This document shows, piece by piece, positions 5,812 to 13,032 of a stretch of DNA of 13,059 bases. The notes under the pieces were generated by a model that was not told the DNA's origin, made no database searches, and saw only the letters and a list, made by a program, of their open reading frames with translations. The position numbers and the translations under genes were made by a program. Each line of letters starts with the position of its first letter. The stretch's first letter is position 1. The stretch is from Planctomycetaceae bacterium UBA4732 (GTDB lineage Bacteria > Planctomycetota > Planctomycetia > Gemmatales > Gemmataceae), in NCBI GenBank assembly GCA_002404095.1, contig DHJA01000276.1, forward strand, positions 1,974 through 15,032. The letters are read 5' to 3'.

Positions 5812-7902
5812 ATGACCCCCGTTTTTCGCGCGGCCCTATGTGTGGCCGCTTGCTTCATCGTCCTGGCTTTGTCGCAAACCGTGTTCGGCGACGAAGGCAT
5901 GTGGCTTTTCAACAAACCGCCTACGGAATATCTCAAGAAACAATACGGCTTCACGCCCACGGAAAAGTGGCTCGACCATGTGCAGAAATCGTCGGTGCGC
6001 TTCAACACCGGCGGTTCCGGCTCGTTCGTCTCTCCCGACGGCCTGGTGATGACCAACCATCATGTCGGCGCCGCCACGCTTCAGAAGATCAGTGATAAGG
6101 ATCACAACTACATCCGCGATGGCTTTCACGCCCGCAACGCCACCGAGGAAATCAAGAGCATCGACCTGGAAATCAACATCCTCATGGACATCAAGGACAT
6201 AACCAAGCGCGTCAATGACGCTGTGAAACCGGACCTAAAGCCCGGCGAGGCGTTCGCCGCGCGGCGCGCCGTCATGGCCGAGATCGAACAGGAATCACTC
6301 AAGGAAACCGGCTTACGCAGCGACGTGGTGACGCTTTATCAGGGCGGCGTTTATAACCTTTACCTCTACAAAAAGTACACGGACGTCCGCCTCGTGTTCG
6401 CGCCGGAGGCGCAAATCGCCTTTTACGGCGGCGACCCGGACAATTTCGAGTACCCGCGCTTCGACCTCGATATATGCTTCTTCCGCGTGTACGAGGACGG
6501 CAAGCCGATACATCCGAAGAACTACCTGAAATGGAGTAAAAACGGCGCTACCGACAACGAACTCGTTTTTGTATCGGGACATCCCGGTCGCACCGACCGG
6601 CTCAACACTGTGGCCTCGCTGGAGGAACTGCGCGACGTGGAAACGCCATTTGCGCTGCAGCGACTGTTTCGCGCCGAGGTGATGCTGGAAACATTCAGCC
6701 GGCGCAGCGAGGAAAACGCCCGCGAAGCTAAAGAAGACCTATTCAGCGTACAGAACAGCCGTAAAGCCTACATCGGCCGCTTGGCCGGCCTGCAAGACCC
6801 GGCGATCTTGGGCCGCAAAAAGGCCGATGAATTGAAACTCCGCGCTTCCGTGGCCAAGGACGAAAAGCTGAAGTCGGCGGTCGATAGCTGGGACCGCATC
6901 GCCAAGGCGGATAAAATCCGGGCCGAACTTTTGCACCGCTACACCATGCTCGAAGGCGGCTCAGGATTCAAAACGCAGCTGTTTAGCACTGCCCGTCTCC
7001 TCGTCCGCGCCGCGGAGGAACTGCCCAAGAAGAGTTCGGAACGGCTGCGCGAATACCGCGAAAGCGCGCTGGAAGAGTTGCAATTCCACCTTTTTTCCGA
7101 GGAGCCGATCTACGACGAATATGAGATCGTCAAATTGGCCGACGGCCTAGCTTTTCTAGCGGAAGAGTTAGGCTACGATGATCCGCTGGTGCGAAAAGTG
7201 TTGGACCACAAGTCGCCGCGCGACCGCGCCGCGGCGCTCATCCGGGACACGAAACTCAAGAGCGTGGACGACCGCAAAAAACTCTTTAAGGGCGGCGAAA
7301 AGGCGGTGAAAGCGTCCAAAGACCCAATGATCGCCTTGGCGGAGTTAGTGGACGCCGAATCGCGGGCGTTGCGTAAACGCATGGAAACGGAAGTGGACGA
7401 GCCAAAGCGCTCGGCCTACGCCGACTTGGCCAATGCCAAGTTCGCCATCGAAGGCACGAACACTTATCCCGACGCGACGTTCACGCTGCGGCTGGCGTTC
7501 GGCACGGTCAAGGGCTTCGAGGAGAACGGCAAGCACGTTCCCTTCGAGACGACGTTCGCCGGCCTGTACCAGCGCTCGAAGGAGAACGATGACAAGCCGC
7601 CGTTCGATCTGCCGCAGCGCTGGGTCGAAAAGAAAGTCAATTTAGACCTTAAAACGCCGTTGAACTTCGTTTGCACGGCCGACATCATCGGCGGCAACTC
7701 CGGCAGCCCTGTCATCAACCGCAACGCCGAGTTGGTGGGCATCATCTTCGATGGCAACATCCAGTCGTTGGTGCTAGACTTCGCGTACAGCGACGAGCAG
7801 GCGCGGGCCGTGTCCGTCCACTCGGCCGGCATCATTGAAGCGCTGCGCAAGGTGTACGCGGCCGACGGGCTGGCGGATGAACTGACTGGCCGCAAGGAGT
7901 AG
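5812..7902 (+). CDS. Secreted S46 family serine peptidase (dipeptidyl-peptidase 7/11 type)
   Basis: A 696-aa peptidase of MEROPS family S46, which cleaves dipeptides from the N-termini of polypeptides outside the cytoplasm. A signal peptide covers about residues 1-27 (hydrophobic ALCVAACFIVLALS, cut near VFG/DEG), and the mature protein begins with the family's GMW segment. The catalytic His lies in TNHHVG (His83-His84). The catalytic Asp is expected in the GGDPDNFEYPRFDLDICFF segment, and the Ser is Ser630 in GGNSGSP. Eighteen residues after it stands Gly648 in IIFDGN, the position that in Porphyromonas DPP7 is Gly and in the acidic-specific DPP11 is Arg; this favours a DPP7-like, non-acidic preference. 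Length is normal for S46. The gene follows the transporter by 35 nt, or overlaps it by 4 nt if the ATG at 5773 is used. A long hairpin starts 7 nt after the stop. Confidence 0.93.
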   Translation: MTPVFRAALCVAACFIVLALSQTVFGDEGMWLFNKPPTEYLKKQYGFTPTEKWLDHVQKSSVRFNTGGSGSFVSPDGLVMTNHHVGAATLQKISDKDHNYIRDGFHARNATEEIKSIDLEINILMDIKDITKRVNDAVKPDLKPGEAFAARRAVMAEIEQESLKETGLRSDVVTLYQGGVYNLYLYKKYTDVRLVFAPEAQIAFYGGDPDNFEYPRFDLDICFFRVYEDGKPIHPKNYLKWSKNGATDNELVFVSGHPGRTDRLNTVASLEELRDVETPFALQRLFRAEVMLETFSRRSEENAREAKEDLFSVQNSRKAYIGRLAGLQDPAILGRKKADELKLRASVAKDEKLKSAVDSWDRIAKADKIRAELLHRYTMLEGGSGFKTQLFSTARLLVRAAEELPKKSSERLREYRESALEELQFHLFSEEPIYDEYEIVKLADGLAFLAEELGYDDPLVRKVLDHKSPRDRAAALIRDTKLKSVDDRKKLFKGGEKAVKASKDPMIALAELVDAESRALRKRMETEVDEPKRSAYADLANAKFAIEGTNTYPDATFTLRLAFGTVKGFEENGKHVPFETTFAGLYQRSKENDDKPPFDLPQRWVEKKVNLDLKTPLNFVCTADIIGGNSGSPVINRNAELVGIIFDGNIQSLVLDFAYSDEQARAVSVHSAGIIEALRKVYAADGLADELTGRKE

Positions 7903-7909
7903 CCGAAAG

Positions 7910-7996
7910 AAAATGAACCGCCAAGACGCCAAGAACGCCAAGGAAAGACAAGCAATTACTTTCCTTGGCGTTCTCGGCGTCTTGGCGGTTCGTTTT
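7910..7996. repeat. Long palindromic repeat with GCCAAG periodicity
   Basis: Arms 7910-7947 and 7959-7996 can form a 38-bp stem with an 11-nt loop; 36 positions are Watson-Crick pairs, the exceptions being T7914/G7992 (wobble in RNA) and A7931/C7975. Within the left arm the unit GCCAAG recurs three times in near-tandem spacing (GCCAAGAC, GCCAAGAAC, GCCAAGG). It lies between the convergent peptidase gene and small membrane-protein gene, so it could end transcription from both sides. From memory, CGCCAAG-type palindromes are dispersed repeats in several GC-rich bacterial genomes, so it is probably a REP-like or miniature mobile element rather than a dedicated terminator. Confidence 0.85.
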
Positions 7997-8000
7997 AGCG

Positions 8001-8420
8001 TCACTTCCGGATGTCTTGACTAGGAGGACCGGAAGGCACATCGCGTTCGGGGTATTGGCGGGGATAGCGCTCCCGTTCATCGGCGGACCAGTCTGGCTGG
8101 CCCGGTCGCCTGGCGAATAGGGCGAACAAGATCAGACCCCACGCGACGACGATGATTACCGTGAAGACGAAATTGCCGGCAGTTAGCCACAGGCCCGCCG
8201 CCATTCCCGAGTGCATGGACAGGACATACCAGTTCAAGCCGGCGGCCAGAAGGTAGGCGAGAAAAAACAGTACGAACGCAATAAGGCTCAGGAGGGACGC
8301 CCGCGGGTGCCGTCGCCAGGTCGTCAGGGCCAGAACGAATCCGACGATGTAGACGATGAAAAGGGGAATCCTTGCGGCGTTCACCATCAGAAATTCAAAG
8401 GCCGGAAAATTCGACGACAT
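8001..8420 (-). CDS. Small hypothetical membrane protein
   Basis: A 139-aa protein I do not recognise. Hydrophobic segments are seen at about residues 14-34, 42-66 and 73-103; the last may be one long or two short helices, giving three or four membrane passes. The C-terminal tail (about 104-139) is hydrophilic and rich in Pro, Arg, Asp and Ser, and is probably cytoplasmic because it starts with Arg-Arg. The ATG at 8418-8420 is preceded by AAAGGGA about 6 nt upstream. The stop is 4 nt from the edge of the palindromic repeat. It lies 79 nt downstream of the TPR gene on the same strand and could be cotranscribed. No catalytic motif is visible. Confidence 0.75.
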   Translation of the reverse strand: MSSNFPAFEFLMVNAARIPLFIVYIVGFVLALTTWRRHPRASLLSLIAFVLFFLAYLLAAGLNWYVLSMHSGMAAGLWLTAGNFVFTVIIVVAWGLILFALFARRPGQPDWSADERERYPRQYPERDVPSGPPSQDIRK

Positions 8421-8499
8421 GGTATATCCCTTTCTTTATCGTCAACGCATGATCGCCTTCGCCGAACCCGTCGTAAACGGCCGGCCCGCGCACCGTCTT

Positions 8500-9096
8500 T
8501 CATCCACCGGATACGATCTCTTCAAATTCCCGATTGTGCCATAAAAAATGGAAAGCCGGGTCGGAATCTAAATCGGACAAATCAAGTTCATTCGTTGCCA
8601 CCGCGCGGCGCAGAAACTCCAACGCGGCCGCGGAGTTGCGCATGTGGGCGTTCGTGGTCGCCATCGCAACGAGCGCCAAGGCATTTGTAGGTTCGGATTC
8701 CAAAGCCTGTTCTAGGACTCTTCTGGCGTCAGCCAACCTCCCTTGCTTGATGCATAGGTCGCCAAGCGCTGCAAGATCGTCCGGCGTGGCATTCCGCAAG
8801 CGTATGAGATGGTGAAACAGTTCCGCCGCGTCGATGAGATCTTCGCGTTCCATTAACTCGTAGGCAAGCGCGCGAATCGGTTCCGAGTAGGACGAATGCA
8901 GGCGCATTGCTTCGCGCCAGCACTCCATCGCCTTCCGCTTATCGTTCAAAGCATGATAAGCGAGACCGCCATAGTACTTGGTTTTCGCATCGCGTGCGCC
9001 TGCCTCCGAGGTACACAAATCGAGGAGACCTTGCAGGTTGCGCTTATCCCATAGTCGCTTGGCTACCAGGGCAACCGAGGTCGTTATTCTCGCCAT
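8500..9096 (-). CDS. Tetratricopeptide repeat protein
   Basis: A 198-aa protein built largely of TPR helix pairs, a scaffold for protein-protein contacts. Repeat-like units with the small-residue/aromatic pattern are seen at about residues 38-71 (YYGGLAYHALNDKRKAMECW), 72-105 (ALAYELMEREDLIDAAELF), 106-139 (LAALGDLCIKQGRLADARRV) and 140-168. The ending, DLDSDPAFHFLWHNREFEEI, resembles the terminal cap common in bacterial TPR proteins. No signal peptide or membrane segment is seen, so it is probably cytoplasmic. The ATG at 9094-9096 has GAGGA 7 nt upstream (9104-9108, complementary strand). The partner is unknown; its neighbours do not indicate one. Confidence 0.88.
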   Translation of the reverse strand: MARITTSVALVAKRLWDKRNLQGLLDLCTSEAGARDAKTKYYGGLAYHALNDKRKAMECWREAMRLHSSYSEPIRALAYELMEREDLIDAAELFHHLIRLRNATPDDLAALGDLCIKQGRLADARRVLEQALESEPTNALALVAMATTNAHMRNSAAALEFLRRAVATNELDLSDLDSDPAFHFLWHNREFEEIVSGG

Positions 9097-9135
9097 GTCT
9101 ATTTCCTCAATATTCGTTTTTCCAAACTTGTGCCG

Positions 9136-9438
9136 TCAGGAGTCTTGATGAGTCTTGCGATCCGACGGATTACGGAACGACCGGCTCGGCGTCGGAATCT
9201 TGCCCTGGGCCTTCAGCCGTCGGATGAACTGGGCCTGCTTCTTGGTCGGCTTCCCGCCGCCGTCGACTTTCTGGATCAACCCATCGAATTCCTGCTTTTC
9301 GTCGTCGTTCAGGCCGGCGCGGATCTTATCTCGCGCGGGTTGATCGTTCGGAATCCCGTGGCTAGACCCGCTTTGACCGGCTGCCATTTGCCGTCCCCTC
9401 GCGCGCCGCATCTCATTGTATTGTCTTCCCAGCGTCAC
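9136..9438 (-). CDS. Possible small hydrophilic hypothetical protein
   Basis: A frame of up to 100 aa starting at GTG (9436-9438), or 91 aa from an ATG at 9409-9411 or 83 aa from the next in-frame ATG. I do not recognise it. The translation is charged and soluble, with an amphipathic stretch (LNDDEKQEFDGLIQKV) followed by a Lys/Arg/Gln-rich segment (TKKQAQFIRRLKAQGK), and looks more protein-like than the overlapping plus-strand frame (9130-9528). It fits neatly between apbE and the TPR gene on the same strand, 39 nt from the latter. None of the candidate starts has a strong ribosome site, so both start and coding status are uncertain. Confidence 0.5.
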   Translation of the reverse strand: MTLGRQYNEMRRARGRQMAAGQSGSSHGIPNDQPARDKIRAGLNDDEKQEFDGLIQKVDGGGKPTKKQAQFIRRLKAQGKIPTPSRSFRNPSDRKTHQDS

Positions 9439-9467
9439 CGTCCTGCCGCCGACCGTGTGACGTACCA

Positions 9468-9483
9468 GCCGGCTTACGCCGGC
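9468..9483 (-). other. Short GC hairpin downstream of apbE
   Basis: GCCGGC (9468-9473) and GCCGGC (9478-9483) pair around a 4-nt loop, 7 nt after the apbE stop. No U tract follows, so it is at best a weak terminator or mRNA end stabiliser. Confidence 0.3.
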
Positions 9484-9490
9484 CGTTCGC

Positions 9491-10498
9491 CTATTTATGA
9501 AGCGGCGGGAAGCTCTTCATTGCCTTGACCTCCTCTTTGCCCTCATCGTTCAAGCGCACAAAACGGCTGCTTACGCCTTCTTCCTTCTCCAATATCTTAA
9601 ATCCGCGTTCGGGGCCGAGTACCGCTATGATCTTGGTATGACTGTCCGCGACTACGCCGTGCGGCGCTGTGACGGTCGCGCTCATGCGGCCCACCAAGCC
9701 AAGGCCCGTTTTCGGATCGACAATGTGTGAATAGCGTTTGCCGTCGATCTCGACATACTGCTCCGCGTCGCCGGATGTGGACACGGCCGCGTTGTGCAGC
9801 ACCATATACGGCCCCTCTTTGTCCGCTCCTTCTTCCAGCGGCGCGATGGCGATCTTCCATCCCTCCGCGTTGGGCGGCGCGTCGCTTACGGCAATGTCGC
9901 CGCCGGCCGCCACCAAGGCGCGCGTCACCCCTTCCTTTTTCAACACCAATAACCCCTCGTCGGCCGCGTAACCCTTGGCAATGCCGCCAAGATCGAGCAA
10001 CATTCCCACCTTCAGAAGCTGAACCGTGTGCGCTTTCCCATCCAGCACGACGTTCCGCCAGCCGACCAGTTCCTTCGCGGCCGTCAGTTTTTCCGCGTCC
10101 GGCATCTTTTTCGTCCGCCGCGCGGTGCGCCACAATTGAACGACCGGCCCCACCGTCACATCGAAAGCGCCGTCGGAAATGCGCGACGTTTCTTGCGCCT
10201 TCGACAGCACGAAAAACAACTCGTCGCTGACGTGGACAGGGGCGCCGCCGGATTTTGCGCATAATTGCATCAATTCGCTGGTAGAACGGTAGTCGCTCAT
10301 GGTAGCATCTAAGTCGGCGATCCGTTTGAACGCGGCGGACGCCGCTTTGTGGGCCGTCTCTTCGCTCGGTGCATAGAGTATTATGCGGAACCTCGTACCC
10401 ATGTGCGGTTCGTCGAAAGTGAAGCGCGACAGCGGCGATTCGGCGTGGGCCGCGCCGAGGGTCGCCGCGAATACGATCAGGACTGAATGAAATCGCAT
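9491..10498 (-). CDS. apbE: FAD:protein FMN transferase (ApbE family), secreted
   Basis: A 335-aa ApbE-family protein, which transfers FMN from FAD to a Thr or Ser of partner proteins outside the cytoplasm, as for RnfG or NqrC subunits. A signal peptide covers residues 1-19 (cut after AHA) with no lipobox Cys, so it is likely soluble and periplasmic. Motifs in order: HMGTRF (32-37), MSDYRSTSELMQLC, DGAFDVTVGPVVQLW, LDLGGIAKGYA (168-178, Lys175), AAGGD (197-201), HIVDPKTG (258-265) and ADSHTK with Asp285 and Thr288 at the usual Mg-binding site. In most members that Thr is four residues after the Asp; here it is three. The frame is open far upstream, but the ATG at 10496-10498 starts the signal peptide; no clear ribosome site precedes it. 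It diverges from the SUMF1 gene with 58 nt between starts. No flavinylation target is present in the window. Confidence 0.92.
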   Translation of the reverse strand: MRFHSVLIVFAATLGAAHAESPLSRFTFDEPHMGTRFRIILYAPSEETAHKAASAAFKRIADLDATMSDYRSTSELMQLCAKSGGAPVHVSDELFFVLSKAQETSRISDGAFDVTVGPVVQLWRTARRTKKMPDAEKLTAAKELVGWRNVVLDGKAHTVQLLKVGMLLDLGGIAKGYAADEGLLVLKKEGVTRALVAAGGDIAVSDAPPNAEGWKIAIAPLEEGADKEGPYMVLHNAAVSTSGDAEQYVEIDGKRYSHIVDPKTGLGLVGRMSATVTAPHGVVADSHTKIIAVLGPERGFKILEKEEGVSSRFVRLNDEGKEEVKAMKSFPPLHK

Positions 10499-10556
10499 GG
10501 CAAGGCGTCTTTCGTTGGGGACAATCTCACCGAAACCAACGTGGAGTTTATCACAG

Positions 10557-11591
10557 ATGAATGGGCGGATAAAGCAGGCGTTTGGCGTTGGCGTCCTCGT
10601 GCTGAGCGGGGCGGTGGTATGGTTTACGGCCGCGCCGGCGGCAGACGCGCCCAAACCGACGGCGCCTGCCGCCGACTTCAAGGCGTACAAAGAAACCATT
10701 CCCGGCTCCGCCGTGACCTTTGAGATGGCGGCAATCGAGGGCGGCACGTTTACGATGGGCAGCCCCGCCGCCGAGTTGGGACGTAACGCCGACGAAGGAC
10801 CGCAACACCCCGTCACGCTCAAGTCGTTCTGGATGGGCGCCAAGGAAGTGACTTGGGACGAGTTCGATCAGTTCTGGCACAACCGGGCGATCGGTCAGAA
10901 AGAAGACGTCGAGCCGGAAACGCCTAAGAACGCCGATACCGTTACGCATCCCACTGCGCCCTACTCAGACGAGACCTGGGCGCACGGCCGCACGGGGCAT
11001 CCGGTCCTCGGCATCACCTATCACGCGGTCATGCAGTATTGCAAGTGGCTGTCGCTCAAGACCGGCAAGACCTATCGGCTGCCGACCGAAGCGGAGTGGG
11101 AGTATGCGGCTCGCGCTGGCACGAAGTCGGCTTATTTCTTCGGCGACGACGCCAAGAATTTGGGCGATTACGCATGGGACACGGACAACTCCAACGGCGA
11201 CTCGCAAGCGGTGGGCACGAAGAAGCCCAATCCGTGGGGCCTGTATGATGTGTATGGCAACGTAGCGGAATATTGCCTGGACCAGTATCAAAATAATGCC
11301 TACGCAAAAATGTCGCCGACCTTGCCGACTTTGCAGCCAGTGAACATACCAGACGATCATCGGTTCGGCCACGTGGTCCGCGGCGGGTCGTGGGACGACG
11401 ACGCGGTCAAGTGCCGCAGCGCCGCCCGGCTGGCGTCGGAAAAGACCTGGATCAAGCTGGACCCGCAACGGCCGCAGAGCATTTGGTGGCTGACCAGCGC
11501 GGATTTTGTCGGCTTCCGCATCGTGCGGCCCGTTGAGGAACAGGCCAACCTCAAGGGTTTTCACTCGAAGATTACGCTTGGCAGTAAGTAA
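10557..11591 (+). CDS. SUMF1/formylglycine-generating-enzyme-like domain protein, secreted
   Basis: A 344-aa protein with an FGE-sulfatase (SUMF1) fold. An N-terminal hydrophobic segment (AFGVGVLVLSGAVVWFTAAP, about residues 8-27) acts as signal peptide or anchor. Family motifs follow: IEGGTFTMGSP, WMGAKEVTWDEF, TYRLPTEAEWEYAARAG, NPWGLYDVYGNVAEYC and RGGSWDDDAVKCRSAAR (275-291), ending in GFRIVRP. Authentic formylglycine-generating enzymes carry two catalytic Cys after the GGS motif; here only Cys286 is present and the first position is Asp, so sulfatase activation is unlikely. The fold is also used in unrelated enzymes and binding proteins, and the true role is unknown. The ATG at 10557 has GGAG (10543-10546) 10 nt upstream; an ATG at 10497 in the same frame lacks a site and would spoil the signal. 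It is divergent from apbE and may be cotranscribed with the oxidoreductase gene downstream. Confidence 0.9.
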   Translation: MNGRIKQAFGVGVLVLSGAVVWFTAAPAADAPKPTAPAADFKAYKETIPGSAVTFEMAAIEGGTFTMGSPAAELGRNADEGPQHPVTLKSFWMGAKEVTWDEFDQFWHNRAIGQKEDVEPETPKNADTVTHPTAPYSDETWAHGRTGHPVLGITYHAVMQYCKWLSLKTGKTYRLPTEAEWEYAARAGTKSAYFFGDDAKNLGDYAWDTDNSNGDSQAVGTKKPNPWGLYDVYGNVAEYCLDQYQNNAYAKMSPTLPTLQPVNIPDDHRFGHVVRGGSWDDDAVKCRSAARLASEKTWIKLDPQRPQSIWWLTSADFVGFRIVRPVEEQANLKGFHSKITLGSK

Positions 11592-11601
11592 CGACTTCTG
11601 T

Positions 11602-11656
11602 TAGCCCGAAGCGCGAGCGAGGTTTTGACAAAATCCCTCGCTTGCGCTTCGGGCTA
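11602..11656. repeat. Palindromic repeat of the AGCCCGAAGCG type
   Basis: Arms 11602-11622 and 11636-11656 form a 21-bp stem with 20 Watson-Crick pairs and one G-T wobble (11615/11643), around a 13-nt loop that itself contains TTTT and AAAA. It lies 10 nt after the SUMF1 stop and 38 nt before the oxidoreductase start. From memory, close variants of this palindrome occur at many sites in planctomycete genomes, so it is best read as a dispersed REP-like element. It could also act as a partial terminator or as an mRNA processing or stability element between the two genes. Confidence 0.8.
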
Positions 11657-11694
11657 TCAAGATGCTTTCCCCTTTTCTCTACCAGGAGCTTCAC

Positions 11695-13032
11695 ATGACG
11701 AACCCTCTGAAACCGGAAGTCGGCGGCGCATCGCGGCGCGACTTCCTCAAGACCACCACCGTCGCGGCAGGCGTCGCGGCGGCGGCGTCACTGTTTCCGT
11801 CCGGCGTCCACGCCGCCGGCAACGACGCCATCCGAGTCGGCCTGATCGGCTGCGGCGGTCGCGGCACCGGCGCCGCCGACAATGTGCTGCACTCCGCCCC
11901 CAACGTCTCCATCGTCGCCCTGGCCGATGCTTTCGGGGACCGGCTGAAAGACTGCCTCAATTTCCTGACGAGCAAGGCCGCCCAAGAGGACCGGGTCAAG
12001 GAGCTAGGCAACAAGGTGGAAATCCCTAAGGAGCGTTGCTTCGTCGGCCTGGACGCCTACCAGAAGCTGATCGAACAGTCGGACGTGAACTACATCATCC
12101 TGGCGACGCCGCCCGGCTTCCGACCGTATCACCTTCGGGCCGCCGTGGAATCCGGCAAGACGATCTTCACCGAGAAGCCGGTCGCCACGGACGCGCCCGG
12201 CATCCGGGTGGTTTTGGAGGCGGCCAAAAATTCCGAGGCAAAAGGCCAGCACATCGTCTCCGGCACGCAGCGGCGCCATCAGCTCGGCTACCTCGAATCG
12301 ATGAAGCGCATTCACGACGGCGAGATGGGCGACGTCACCTCCGGCCGCGCCTACTGGAACCAGGGCGTGCTATGGTTCAAGCCCCACACCAAGGACCAGA
12401 CCGAAGTGCAGTACCAGATGCGTAATTGGTACAACTTCCCCTGGCTGTGCGGCGACCAAATCGTCGAGCAGCACATTCACAACCTGGACGTGATAAACTG
12501 GGGCATCGGCAGTCACCCGATCCGGGCGACTGGCATGGGCGGCCGGCAGCGCAGCGTCCCGAACCCCGAGGACTACGGCGTCATCTTCGACCACTTCGCG
12601 ACGGACTACGAATACGCCAACGGCGTTCACGTCCAGAGCATGTGCCGGCAGATCGACGGATGCCATAACGACGTTTCCGAGGCGCTGGTGGGCACGAAGG
12701 GCCAATGGCGCTCCGGCGGCTACAACCTCAATGGCAAGCCCGCTATCACCAAGGAACAGGAAAAAGGGGCGCAAGACCCCTACGTCCAGGAACACACCGA
12801 CCTGATCGAGGCCGTGCGCTCGGGCAAACCGTTGAACGAACTGAATCGGGTGGCCGAGAGTACGATGACCTGCATCCTGGGCCGCATGTCTAATTATACC
12901 GGCAAGTCCCTGACGTGGGAGCAGGCGCTCAACTCGAAAGAGCAGCTGATGCCGGAGCCGTCAAAGCTCGACTGGAACACGGAGCTGCCGAAGTGGGCCG
13001 TGGCCGTCCCCGGCAAGACGCCGTTCGCATGA
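11695..13032 (+). CDS. Gfo/Idh/MocA family oxidoreductase, Tat-exported
   Basis: A 445-aa NAD(P)-dependent oxidoreductase of the Gfo/Idh/MocA family, whose members act on sugars, sugar acids and inositols; the substrate here cannot be told. A twin-arginine signal (Arg14-Arg15 in SRRDFLKTTT, then an Ala-rich stretch to about residue 41) predicts export. The Rossmann nucleotide-binding loop is VGLIGCGGRGTG (48-59). The family EKP motif, with the catalytic Lys161, is at 160-162. HIHNLD (260-265) supplies the His and Asp expected in the active site. Planctomycetes carry many such exported paralogues, which bind their cofactor before export. The frame opens at 11662, but the ATG at 11695 is preceded by AGGAG (11684-11688) with 6-nt spacing and starts the Tat signal. 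It follows the SUMF1 gene and a palindromic repeat on the same strand. Confidence 0.94.
   Translation: MTNPLKPEVGGASRRDFLKTTTVAAGVAAAASLFPSGVHAAGNDAIRVGLIGCGGRGTGAADNVLHSAPNVSIVALADAFGDRLKDCLNFLTSKAAQEDRVKELGNKVEIPKERCFVGLDAYQKLIEQSDVNYIILATPPGFRPYHLRAAVESGKTIFTEKPVATDAPGIRVVLEAAKNSEAKGQHIVSGTQRRHQLGYLESMKRIHDGEMGDVTSGRAYWNQGVLWFKPHTKDQTEVQYQMRNWYNFPWLCGDQIVEQHIHNLDVINWGIGSHPIRATGMGGRQRSVPNPEDYGVIFDHFATDYEYANGVHVQSMCRQIDGCHNDVSEALVGTKGQWRSGGYNLNGKPAITKEQEKGAQDPYVQEHTDLIEAVRSGKPLNELNRVAESTMTCILGRMSNYTGKSLTWEQALNSKEQLMPEPSKLDWNTELPKWAVAVPGKTPFA

Noticed and set aside
7910..7996. CRISPR repeat or tRNA-like structure
   Set aside because: It is a single inverted repeat with a short loop; there are no regularly spaced direct repeats with unique spacers and no cloverleaf.
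9130..9528. 132-aa plus-strand frame opposite the small hypothetical gene
   Set aside because: It overlaps the end of apbE antisense, and its translation looks less protein-like than the minus-strand frame.
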